From NCBI GenBank assembly GCA_910585395.1, contig CAJUCK010000011.1, positions 44,674-50,355 of the forward strand: 5,682 bases of DNA. The letters run 5' to 3'. The DNA comes from an uncultured Lachnospiraceae bacterium. Lineage in GTDB: Bacteria > Bacillota > Clostridia > Lachnospirales > Lachnospiraceae. The notes under the pieces were generated by a model, which worked only from the letters and a program-made list of their open reading frames with translations, was not told the origin of the DNA and made no database searches. The translations under genes and the position numbers were made by a program. Each line of letters opens with the position of its first letter. Position 1 is the first letter of the stretch. This document shows positions 1-5,314 of this stretch, piece after piece.

Positions 1-52
1 AAATTTTGATTTAACACGTCTGTTTTTTTGAAGGGATTATTCATCAGGCTTC

Positions 53-61
53 TTTGTCGCT
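53..61 (+). promoter_or_regulatory. Possible upstream Spo0A box
   Basis: TTTGTCGCT matches 7 of 9 positions of the Spo0A-box consensus TTTGTCGAA as I recall it. Taking the transcription start at about 137, it lies near -80. In B. subtilis the spoIIG promoter also has an upstream Spo0A site at roughly that distance. One 9-bp near-match in AT-rich DNA is weak evidence by itself; the distance and the identity of the downstream gene support it. Confidence 0.4.
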
Positions 62-96
62 TACTGTAGAAAAATTTTTGGAAAACCAGACAATAA

Positions 97-105
97 TTTG
101 ACAAA
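97..105 (-). promoter_or_regulatory. Possible Spo0A box overlapping the -35
   Basis: TTTGACAAA matches 8 of 9 positions of TTCGACAAA, the reverse complement of the Spo0A-box consensus. It covers the TTGACA hexamer. A weaker 5/9 match (CCAGACAAT, 86-94) lies 11 bp upstream in the same orientation, about one helical turn away, as in paired Spo0A boxes. A Spo0A site over the -35 region is also known for B. subtilis spoIIG. Because the match largely coincides with a consensus -35, the resemblance may come partly from the promoter itself. Confidence 0.45.
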
Positions 106-130
106 ATAATCTGCACATTTCTTTTATACT
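98..130 (+). promoter_or_regulatory. spoIIGA-sigE promoter, sigma-A type with long spacer
   Basis: TTGACA (98-103) and TATACT (125-130) are separated by 21 bp instead of the usual 17. The B. subtilis spoIIG promoter has a similarly over-long spacer (22 bp) and is used by sigma-A RNA polymerase only with phosphorylated Spo0A. The predicted transcription start is near 137, about 40 nt before the chosen spoIIGA start. The hexamers are directly visible; dependence on Spo0A is inferred from the spacing, the candidate Spo0A boxes and the gene identity. Confidence 0.65.
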
Positions 131-163
131 GAAATCCGTGGTATTCAGGGAGAGACTTGAGGC

Positions 164-170
164 AAGGAGG
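164..170 (+). promoter_or_regulatory. spoIIGA ribosome binding site (decides the start)
   Basis: AAGGAGG lies 6 nt before the GTG at 177. An in-frame GTG at 138 is also open, but it sits about where transcription should begin and has no Shine-Dalgarno sequence. Starting at 177 also gives a protein beginning MEYEIYADIWFLTN, the usual SpoIIGA N-terminus. Confidence 0.8.
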
Positions 171-176
171 GTACAG

Positions 177-920
177 GTGGAATATGAAATATATGCAGAC
201 ATCTGGTTTTTGACGAACTTTGTTATGGACAGCATTGCCCTGTGGACTGCAGGCAAATCTGCAGGAACAACGGCGGCTATGGGTCTCTTTTTCCTGATGC
301 ATGATTACCTATGGTATCAATTGCTGGTTCATCTGCTGGTAAATCCTATCATGGTATGGATTTGTTATCGGAGCAGAGTGTGGAAACAGTTTTTCAGTCA
401 GTGGGTGCTCACATATCTGTCAGTGATTTTACTGGGAGGAATATTGGAATGGAGCATGACATTTCTGACAGAGAAAAAATATTTTATACTATGTCTCTTG
501 GCGGCTCTGATATTTTTATGGACTGCGGAACGTATTTTGACATCTTTTCGAGGGCAGAAGATGGTCAGATATAATCTGCTTCTTATAACCAGGGAAGGAA
601 ATATCTCGGTAAAAGGATTTTTTGATACAGGAAATCTCCTCATGGATCCTTTGGCAGGGAAGCCAGTACATATTATCAAGAAAAAGATTTTAAAGGAACA
701 GATAGAAAAAGGGAAGCTTCTGCCACGGATGATTCCCTTTCATTCTTTGGGAATGGAGAATGGCCTTTTGGAAGCTGTAACCATTGAGGGCATGTACATT
801 TTAAAGGAGAATCAGCCGCTGTATCTGGAAAGGCCAGTACTGGGGCTTGCAGATGAAAATTTATTTCAGGATGATGGATGTGAGGTAATTCTGAATGGAC
901 GAAGTATGGATTTGATGTGA
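177..920 (+). CDS. spoIIGA: SpoIIGA, sporulation sigma-E factor-processing peptidase
   Basis: This is a membrane-embedded aspartic protease that cleaves the pro-peptide from pro-sigma-E in the mother cell after SpoIIR signals from the forespore. The start is the GTG at 177, giving 247 residues. Residues 1 to about 120 are strongly hydrophobic, consistent with several membrane helices; the N-terminal stretch IYADIWFLTNFVMD is typical. The C-terminal half is soluble and carries GFFDTGN, with the catalytic Asp at residue 150 (codon 624-626), equivalent to B. subtilis Asp183. A conserved IPFHSLG block follows near residues 186-192. The protein is shorter than the B. subtilis enzyme of about 309 residues, with the difference spread over loops and the tail; no frameshift is seen. 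The next gene is its substrate, sigE, 111 nt downstream and probably co-transcribed. Identity is based on recognised motifs plus this adjacency. Confidence 0.93.
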   Translation: MEYEIYADIWFLTNFVMDSIALWTAGKSAGTTAAMGLFFLMHDYLWYQLLVHLLVNPIMVWICYRSRVWKQFFSQWVLTYLSVILLGGILEWSMTFLTEKKYFILCLLAALIFLWTAERILTSFRGQKMVRYNLLLITREGNISVKGFFDTGNLLMDPLAGKPVHIIKKKILKEQIEKGKLLPRMIPFHSLGMENGLLEAVTIEGMYILKENQPLYLERPVLGLADENLFQDDGCEVILNGRSMDLM

Positions 921-939
921 TTTGGTGTGAGTGGTTTCT

Positions 940-984
940 GAAACAGCCGGAAATTGCAGAAACAGCCAGGAATTGCAGAAACAG
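940..984 (+). repeat. 19-bp tandem repeat, about 2.4 copies
   Basis: Units at 940-958 and 959-977 match at 17 of 19 positions (core GAAACAGCC...AATTGCA), followed by a partial third copy GAAACAG at 978-984. The repeat lies in the untranslated gap between spoIIGA and sigE. No known binding site or hairpin is recognised. It may be a slippage product that lengthened the gap. Confidence 0.75.
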
Positions 985-1031
985 GGAGAAGAAAATGATA
1001 TGTAAGGGGGCAGCAGGAAAGGAGAGCAGGC

Positions 1032-1772
1032 ATGTATATAAAAATTACAATACCACAGCATTTTCAACTAAAAGTCATACCAAAGCTGCAAAATCTTCTA
1101 CTGATGAGGAAGGGAGATATCCATTATATCGGAGGTGCAGAAATTCTGCCGCCGCCTTTAGAGGCAAGGGAAGAAAACCGTTATATCCAGATGCTGGATG
1201 GAGGGGAATCTGAGAAGGCCCGCAGCGTGCTGATTGAGCATAATCTTCGTCTGGTAGTGTACATAGCAAAGAAATTTGACAATACAGGGATTGGCGTGGA
1301 GGATTTAATTTCTATCGGGACTATTGGTCTGATTAAGGCGATCAATACCTTTAATCCTACCAAAAATATTAAGCTTGCCACTTATGCCTCCAGGTGTATT
1401 GAGAATGAAATTTTAATGTATCTGCGGAGAAATAATAAGACCAGAATGGAGGTGTCCATTGACGAGCCTCTGAATGTAGACTGGGATGGAAATGAACTTT
1501 TACTGTCTGACATATTGGGAACGGATGAGGATATTATTTATCGTGATATTGAGACGGAAGTAGAGAAAAATCTGCTGAGGCATGCCGTTGATAAGCTGTC
1601 AGAGCGGGAGAAAACGATTGTGGAACTGCGTTTTGGCCTGAAGGATCCTCGCGGAGAAGAAATGACACAGAAGGAGGTGGCAGATTTATTGGGAATTTCT
1701 CAGTCTTATATTTCCCGTCTTGAGAAAAAGATTATGAAACGTCTGAAAAAAGAAATTGTAAGGTTTGAATAA
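1032..1772 (+). CDS. sigE: RNA polymerase sporulation sigma factor sigma-E (pro-form)
   Basis: This is the mother-cell-specific sigma factor, made as an inactive precursor and cleaved by SpoIIGA. It has 246 residues against 239 in B. subtilis. The start ATG has AAAGGAG (1018-1024) 7 nt upstream. The N-terminal pro-region is basic and amphipathic. By alignment, processing should fall near His31-Tyr32, just before YIGGAEILPPPL, which is nearly identical to the B. subtilis mature N-terminus. Sigma-70 region 2 spans about 64-133 (NLRLVVYIAKKF, DLISIGTIGLIKA, LATYASRCIENEILMYLRR). Region 4 spans about 185-240 with a helix-turn-helix around 212-232 (TQKEVADLLGISQSYISRLE). It follows its protease gene spoIIGA in the same direction. 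Mature-domain similarity is high enough to exclude the paralogues SigF, SigG and SigK. Confidence 0.97.
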   Translation: MYIKITIPQHFQLKVIPKLQNLLLMRKGDIHYIGGAEILPPPLEAREENRYIQMLDGGESEKARSVLIEHNLRLVVYIAKKFDNTGIGVEDLISIGTIGLIKAINTFNPTKNIKLATYASRCIENEILMYLRRNNKTRMEVSIDEPLNVDWDGNELLLSDILGTDEDIIYRDIETEVEKNLLRHAVDKLSEREKTIVELRFGLKDPRGEEMTQKEVADLLGISQSYISRLEKKIMKRLKKEIVRFE

Positions 1773-1793
1773 AAATGTAATCTGTGATATGAT
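1765..1793 (+). promoter_or_regulatory. Sigma-A-type promoter with extended -10, for the beta-CASP gene
   Basis: TTGAAT (1765-1770) and TATGAT (1788-1793) are 17 bp apart, with a TG at 1785-1786 forming an extended -10. The -35 overlaps the last codons and stop of sigE. Transcription would start near 1800, leaving a leader of about 28 nt. It suggests that the downstream gene is expressed in growing cells independently of the sporulation operon. Confidence 0.6.
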
Positions 1794-1812
1794 GTTCTTA
1801 TACAAAAAGTAC

Positions 1813-1819
1813 AAAGGAG
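1813..1819 (+). promoter_or_regulatory. Ribosome binding site of the beta-CASP gene (decides the start)
   Basis: AAAGGAG lies 8 nt before the ATG at 1828. The reading frame is open upstream to a TTG at 1765, but that lies inside the sigE end, within the promoter, and has no Shine-Dalgarno sequence. MRLEFLGAAHEVTGS is the usual N-terminus of this family, which supports 1828. Confidence 0.85.
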
Positions 1820-1827
1820 ATGGTGCG

Positions 1828-3432
1828 ATGAGACTTGAATTTTTGGGTGCGGCACATGAGGTCACTGGAAGCTGTCACTATTTGCAGATAGGTGAGGTAA
1901 ATCTTTTAGTGGACTGTGGCATGGAGCAGGGTGCGGATCTGTATGTCAATCAGGAGATACCAGTAAATGCAGCGGAAATAGACTATGTGCTGATTACACA
2001 TGCACATATCGACCATTCTGGGCTTCTGCCGTTACTGTACAGTCATGGTTTCCGCGGGAAAATTTACGCCACCAGGGCAACGTCAGAGCTTTGTAATATC
2101 ATGTTAAAAGATTCAGCACATATCCAGATGTTTGAGGCAGAGTGGAAGAACCGGAAAGCACGCCGTGCAGGCAGACCCTTGGTGGAGCCTATGTATGATA
2201 TGGAGGATGCCTGCGGAGTACTGGAGCATTTCATTCCATGTACGTATGGGGAGAAGATTACCTTATGTCCCGAATTTACCATTCGTTTTATTGATGCAGG
2301 CCATCTGCTGGGTTCTTCCAGTATTGAGGTATGGTGCACCGAGGGGGATAATACCACGAAGCTTGTATTTTCTGGTGATATCGGTCCTGGGGACCGCCCT
2401 CTGATTCGCGACCCGCAATACATAGAAGAAGCAGACTATGTGATTATGGAGTCTACTTACGGAGACAGGATACGCAAACATCCGCCAGATTATGCCGTAG
2501 AGCTTGCAGAAGTGTGCAGGGATACCTTTACCAGGGGCGGGAATTTGGTGATTCCGGCATTTTCCGTGGGGAGAACTCAGGAAATGCTGTTTTTCATGAG
2601 AAAGATTAAGACGGAGAACCTGCTTCCAGAATTTGCGGATTTTGAGGTTTATATTGACAGCCCTTTAGCGGTAGAAGCGACCAGTATTTTCCACAAGAAT
2701 GTGCAGGAATGTTTTCGAGACAGAGCATTGGACTTAATCAAGAAAGGAATAAACCCCATCAGTTTTCCGGGGCTTAAAGTAGCGGTTTCCAGCGAGGAAT
2801 CCAAAATGATTAATTTTATTCAGAAGCCCATTGTGATTATTTCTGCTTCCGGTATGTGCGAGGCAGGAAGAATCCGTCATCATTTAAAACATAATTTGTG
2901 GAGAGCTGATTCAACGATTCTTTTTGTGGGCTATCAGGTTCCTGGAACTTTGGGAAATCATTTACTCGGCGGCGCCAAGGAAGTAAAGCTGTTTGGCGAG
3001 CAGATAGAGGTTAAAGCAAGAATTGAAAATCTTGCAGGAATCAGCGGTCATGCAGATCAGGAACATTTACTGCAGTGGATAAAAGCTTTCGGGAAAACTC
3101 CCAAACGGGTATTTGTAGTGCATGGGCAGGATAGCGTCTGTGATGTATTTGCGGATCTTGTGACAAAGGAAACCGGAGTTCAGGCAACAGCGCCTTACAG
3201 CGGTGATATTTATGATTTAAATGCCAATACCTGTATTGCCAAAGGCAGCAGGGAACGTGCAGTGAAGAAGAAAGTGAAAGATGCACGTGTGGTTTCCAAT
3301 GTATTCGCAAGGCTTTTGGCTGCCGGCGAGCGTCTCCTTGCCGTGATCCGTAAGTCGGAAGGACGTCCCAACAAAGAATTAGGGAAATTTGCAGACCAAA
3401 TTAATTCCCTTTGTGATAAGTGGGACCAATAG
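1828..3432 (+). CDS. Beta-CASP metallo-beta-lactamase-fold RNA-processing exonuclease (Cft2/CPSF73-like)
   Basis: This is a probable cytoplasmic, zinc-dependent ribonuclease of the beta-CASP branch of the metallo-beta-lactamase fold, most like the bacterial Cft2/YSH1-type proteins and distinct from RNase J. It has 534 residues. The MBL motifs are LITHAHIDHSG (HxHxDH at 58-63), DAGHLLGS (His159) and FSGDIGPGD (Asp184), followed by the family hallmark MESTYGDR. The beta-CASP insert shows motif A IDSPLA (Asp277), motif B around RHHLKH (350-355) and motif C SGHAD (His408), followed by VVHGQ (His432). All expected metal ligands are present, so the enzyme looks active. After about residue 470 there is a basic tail (KGSRERAVKKKVK) that may help bind RNA. 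It lies between sigE and sigG without obvious functional link, behind its own promoter. The exact substrate cannot be told from sequence. Confidence 0.9.
   Translation: MRLEFLGAAHEVTGSCHYLQIGEVNLLVDCGMEQGADLYVNQEIPVNAAEIDYVLITHAHIDHSGLLPLLYSHGFRGKIYATRATSELCNIMLKDSAHIQMFEAEWKNRKARRAGRPLVEPMYDMEDACGVLEHFIPCTYGEKITLCPEFTIRFIDAGHLLGSSSIEVWCTEGDNTTKLVFSGDIGPGDRPLIRDPQYIEEADYVIMESTYGDRIRKHPPDYAVELAEVCRDTFTRGGNLVIPAFSVGRTQEMLFFMRKIKTENLLPEFADFEVYIDSPLAVEATSIFHKNVQECFRDRALDLIKKGINPISFPGLKVAVSSEESKMINFIQKPIVIISASGMCEAGRIRHHLKHNLWRADSTILFVGYQVPGTLGNHLLGGAKEVKLFGEQIEVKARIENLAGISGHADQEHLLQWIKAFGKTPKRVFVVHGQDSVCDVFADLVTKETGVQATAPYSGDIYDLNANTCIAKGSRERAVKKKVKDARVVSNVFARLLAAGERLLAVIRKSEGRPNKELGKFADQINSLCDKWDQ
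3381..3410. repeat. Imperfect inverted repeat at the convergent gene ends
   Basis: AGGGAAATTT (3381-3390) can pair with AAAT (3398-3401) and TTCCCT (3404-3409/3405-3410), leaving a small bulge and a loop of about 7 nt. Outside it, ACAA (3371-3374) and TTGT (3411-3414) could extend the stem. It lies where both genes end and includes the sigG stop codon. Neither strand has a convincing T-tract after it, so it is at best a weak bidirectional terminator. Confidence 0.3.
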
Positions 3433-4204
3433 AGAGATAATTCTTCATATTTTTTAAGGCAGATTTTTCAAGTCTGCTGACCTGGGCCTGGGAGATGTGA
3501 ATTTCTTCTGCGACCTCCATCTGGGTTTTACCCTCAAAGAAACGGAGTTTGATAATGTAATTTTCCCGTTCATTCAATCGTTTCATGGCGTCGCTTAAAG
3601 AGAGTTCCTCTACCCAGGTCTCTTCTTTGTTTTTTTTGTCGCTGATCTGATCCATCACATACAGCGTGTCGCCGCCGTCAGTATAGACCGGGTCGTACAG
3701 GCTTACCGGACACTGTATGGCATCTAAGGCAAAGACAATATCCTCTTTGGGAATGTCAATTTTTTCTGCAATATCGTCTATTGTGGGCTCTCTGGACAGT
3801 TCCTTGGATAATAGTTCTCTGGCATGGATTGCCTTATATGCCGTGTCGCGGAGAGAGCGGCTGACACGAATAGAATTATTATCTCTCAGATAACGTCGGA
3901 TTTCTCCAATAATCATAGGAACGGCATAGGTGGAGAATTTAACTCCGATTTCAGGGTTAAAGTTATCAATAGATTTGATAAGTCCAATGCAACCGATTTG
4001 AAATAGATCGTCCACATTTTCATTGCTGTTTGAAAAACGTTTGATGACACTTAAGACCAGGCGGAGATTTCCCTTGATATAGGTTTCCCGCGCTGCCATA
4101 TCCCCTGCTTTGATTCGTGTAAAGAGATCGCTTTTTTCCTCATCTTTTAATACGGGGAGTTTTGATGTGTTGACTCCGCAGATTTCTACTTTATATGCAG
4201 CCAT
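3401..4204 (-). CDS. sigG: RNA polymerase sporulation sigma factor sigma-G
   Basis: This is the late forespore-specific sigma factor that directs spore-coat-independent forespore genes such as those for DNA-protecting proteins and germination. It has 267 residues against 260 in B. subtilis. The SigG signature VEICGVNTSKLPVL lies at residues 6-19. Region 2 spans about 45-108 (GNLRLVLSVIKRF, DDLFQIGCIGLIKSIDNF, KFSTYAVPMIIGEIRRYLRDNN). Region 3 includes RVSRSLRDTAYKA and VSLYDPVYTDGGD. Region 4 spans about 205-255, with GKTQMEVAEEIHISQAQVSRLEK as the helix-turn-helix. The ATG at 4204 has GGAGGT (4211-4216) 7 nt upstream. The last ten residues (SIGPTYHKGN) go beyond the B. subtilis end and coincide with the 32-bp overlap with the beta-CASP gene. 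No pro-peptide is seen, as expected for SigG. Lys44 replaces the residue aligned with B. subtilis Asn45. Confidence 0.97.
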   Translation of the reverse strand: MAAYKVEICGVNTSKLPVLKDEEKSDLFTRIKAGDMAARETYIKGNLRLVLSVIKRFSNSNENVDDLFQIGCIGLIKSIDNFNPEIGVKFSTYAVPMIIGEIRRYLRDNNSIRVSRSLRDTAYKAIHARELLSKELSREPTIDDIAEKIDIPKEDIVFALDAIQCPVSLYDPVYTDGGDTLYVMDQISDKKNKEETWVEELSLSDAMKRLNERENYIIKLRFFEGKTQMEVAEEIHISQAQVSRLEKSALKNMKNYLSIGPTYHKGN

Positions 4205-4235
4205 GATGTTACCTCCGGAAAGTTTGATGTATTAA

Positions 4236-4265
4236 AAGAATGCACGAAATTTACTACTTTTATTC
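4236..4265 (-). promoter_or_regulatory. Sigma-G/F-like promoter of sigG
   Basis: Read on the minus strand, GAATA (4261-4265) and CATTCTT (4236-4242) are separated by 18 bp. The forespore consensus is about GHATR for the -35 and CATNNTA for the -10, so the -35 fits fully and the -10 at 6 of 7. Transcription would start near 4229, about 25 nt before the ATG. It fits the known forespore transcription and autoregulation of sigG in B. subtilis. The spacing is right, but these consensus elements are short. Confidence 0.5.
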
Positions 4266-4279
4266 ATGCAATTTTCGTG
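4243..4279. repeat. Inverted repeat between divergent promoters
   Basis: CACGAAATTT (4243-4252) and AATTTTCGTG (4270-4279) are inverted copies matching at 9 of 10 positions, separated by 17 bp. The left arm abuts the sigG -10 and the right arm abuts the rightward -10, so both promoters carry TTTCGTG directly upstream of the -10. It could be an operator for a dimeric regulator or two copies of a promoter-linked motif. No known regulator site is recognised. Confidence 0.55.
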
Positions 4280-4286
4280 ATATAAT
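4278..4286 (+). promoter_or_regulatory. Extended -10 promoter for the coiled-coil gene
   Basis: TGATATAAT is a perfect TATAAT (4281-4286) with a TG one base upstream, an extended -10. The -35 region (about 4258-4264, TTTTATT) is poor, which extended -10 promoters tolerate. Transcription would start near 4293, about 220 nt before the next well-supported start codon. It diverges from the sigG promoter. Confidence 0.6.
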
Positions 4287-4515
4287 ATTTGGCAGAAGGA
4301 TTTGGCTTGAGGATTTGGCGTGAAGAGAAATGCAGGGATGTTGAGAAGAGCTTATATGCTTTTTGAAACAGCAGAAAGCAGAAGCTTTAGGAAACCTGGA
4401 TGTCTCGTAGTGCAGCCGAAGCAGTTAAAGCTGGGGAGAGCCCTGATACCTTGTTTCAGAACCAGTAAAGCAGATAATATTTATAATGATAAAGAGAAAT
4501 GTAGGAGAAACAGTT
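4287..4515 (+). other. Long untranslated leader of the coiled-coil gene
   Basis: With 4205-4286 this makes a stretch of about 310 bases without a well-supported gene. After the 13-bp repeats it contains scattered short complementary segments, for example AGCTTTA (4383-4389) with TAAAGCT (4426-4432), and CTGG (4431-4434) with CCAG (4462-4465). None makes a riboswitch class that I recognise. A 70-codon frame from GTG 4320 to 4532, preceded by GAGGA, is open but has an odd composition and overlaps the next start; I do not call it a gene. Confidence 0.4.
4288..4326 (+). repeat. Three 13-bp tandem repeats at the transcript start
   Basis: Three contiguous units read TTTGGCAGAAGGA (4288-4300), TTTGGCTTGAGGA (4301-4313) and TTTGGCGTGAAGA (4314-4326). 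TTTGGC is invariant with an exact 13-bp period. They begin just after the TATAAT and cover the predicted transcription start. The function is unknown; binding of a regulator or RNA-binding protein is possible, as is simple slippage. Confidence 0.8.
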
Positions 4516-5145
4516 ATGAAGGATGCCATTGACAAAAGAAATGATCGTGAACGGATTGCCAGAACCATTGTAAAGCGCAGGAATATTATATATACAAGCA
4601 GGGAAGAATTAGAACGCCGGGAGCAGGAAGAACGAAATCAGCAGATGCAGAAGGAGCGGCTTGCTGCCGAGGAAGTTGTAAAAAAACTAAAAGAAGATGA
4701 AAACAAAAAGAAGGCTATGGAAATCCAGAGGCTGATTGCAGAACGTGAAATGCTGGAAAGACAGCTGCAGACAGGGCTGGACGCCACAGGTAAGAAGCCA
4801 ATGAACGGAGTGACTCAGGAGAGAGTAGAGGCGATTTTAAGTGAGAAGAGTAAACAGCTGCAGGATCTTATTGCTGCTCACAGTGTGGACAATAGGGAAA
4901 AAGTTCAGAATGTGGGGACGGCAGTACACGAAAATGAGGAAGAGAATAAAACCATGGCAGAGGAGGCAGATGAGAAAGGAAATGAATCGCTTCCGGAGGC
5001 AGGCGGCCAGGAAGTTCTGCCAGATGAGGAAGAACTTCAGACAGGTCCTAAGGTAGTTGAAGAGTTTCATCCGGAAATGCTGGAATCTCTGGAGGAACAG
5101 TATGAGATGGAAGAGGAAGAAGATGCAGAGGAGGATGAATTCTGA
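4516..5145 (+). CDS. Hypothetical charged coiled-coil protein with acidic tail
   Basis: I do not recognise a named family. The start ATG at 4516 is chosen because AGGAG (4503-4507) lies 8 nt before it; an in-frame ATG at 4486 has no Shine-Dalgarno sequence. The 209-residue product has no signal peptide or membrane segment and should be cytoplasmic. The N-terminus is basic (RNDRERIARTIVKRR, 8-22). Residues about 27-86 are rich in E, K, Q and R with a long helical, probable coiled-coil pattern (REELERREQEER, KAMEIQRLIAEREMLERQL). A shorter helical segment follows at 100-121 (QERVEAILSEKSKQLQDLIA). The C-terminal half is acidic and low-complexity, ending in EMEEEEDAEEDEF. Such proteins often act as scaffolds or chaperone-like partners, but nothing here fixes a role. 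The gene overlaps the next ORF by one base, suggesting an operon. Confidence 0.75.
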   Translation: MKDAIDKRNDRERIARTIVKRRNIIYTSREELERREQEERNQQMQKERLAAEEVVKKLKEDENKKKAMEIQRLIAEREMLERQLQTGLDATGKKPMNGVTQERVEAILSEKSKQLQDLIAAHSVDNREKVQNVGTAVHENEEENKTMAEEADEKGNESLPEAGGQEVLPDEEELQTGPKVVEEFHPEMLESLEEQYEMEEEEDAEEDEF

Positions 5146-5285
5146 TGTGCAGAGCAGAGGATAATCAGGAGAATCTTACAGAAGATCAGAATATGAAAGC
5201 TGCTTTGAGTGAGACCTGGTCTCAGGATGCTCAGGATGAACTGGAGAATTTCATTGAACAGCAGGGAATTTATATTCGTCAATAG
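5145..5285 (+). CDS. Small hypothetical protein, 46 residues, translationally coupled
   Basis: The ORF starts at the ATG in TGATG, where the stop of the coiled-coil gene (5143-5145) shares its final A with this start. AGGAGG (5129-5134) lies 10 nt upstream inside the preceding gene. The product begins MCRAEDNQENLTEDQ and ends FIEQQGIYIRQ. It is acidic, glutamine-rich and probably helical, with one Cys at position 2 and one Trp at 25, and has no membrane segment. A 9-bp direct repeat (CTCAGGATG, 5221-5229 and 5230-5238) encodes part of SQDAQDE. The coupling suggests a protein made in proportion to its coiled-coil neighbour, possibly a partner. I recognise no family. A non-coding open frame of this size could occur by chance, so the support is the junction and ribosome binding site. 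Confidence 0.55.
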   Translation: MCRAEDNQENLTEDQNMKAALSETWSQDAQDELENFIEQQGIYIRQ

Positions 5286-5314
5286 AAGTTTTGAAAACAA
5301 TATTTGAATATATT

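Noticed and set aside
21..30. Run of seven T as a terminator tail of an upstream gene
   Set aside because: No GC-rich stem precedes it within the window; the sequence needed to judge lies to the left of position 1.
138..176. Earlier GTG start for SpoIIGA
   Set aside because: It has no Shine-Dalgarno sequence and lies at the predicted transcription start; the extra 13 codons contain the AAGGAGG used by the GTG at 177.
917..1213. 98-codon open frame across the spoIIGA-sigE gap
   Set aside because: It runs through the tandem repeat and then overlaps sigE in another frame, with no ribosome binding site or recognisable protein character.
1765..1827. TTG start adding 21 residues to the beta-CASP protein
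   Set aside because: It lies within the end of sigE and the candidate promoter, has no Shine-Dalgarno sequence, and the family starts at MRLEFLGAA.
2064..2423. 119-codon minus-strand frame inside the beta-CASP gene
   Set aside because: It is antisense to the conserved catalytic region, has no ribosome binding site, and looks like a shadow of the real gene.
4431..4465. TPP-riboswitch-like text in the leader (GAGAG and CCTGATACC)
   Set aside because: Only isolated fragments resemble the TPP aptamer; the conserved order and spacing of its helices are absent.
4486..4515. Earlier ATG for the coiled-coil protein
   Set aside because: No Shine-Dalgarno sequence precedes it, while AGGAG is well placed for the ATG at 4516.
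4320..4532. 70-codon frame with GTG start after GAGGA
   Set aside because: It has a plausible ribosome binding site but a composition unlike a folded protein, and overlaps the better-supported start at 4516. Kept only as a possibility within the leader.
5211..5223. Palindrome GAGACC-T-GGTCTC in the small ORF
   Set aside because: The one-base spacer cannot form a normal hairpin loop and it is inside a coding frame; probably chance.
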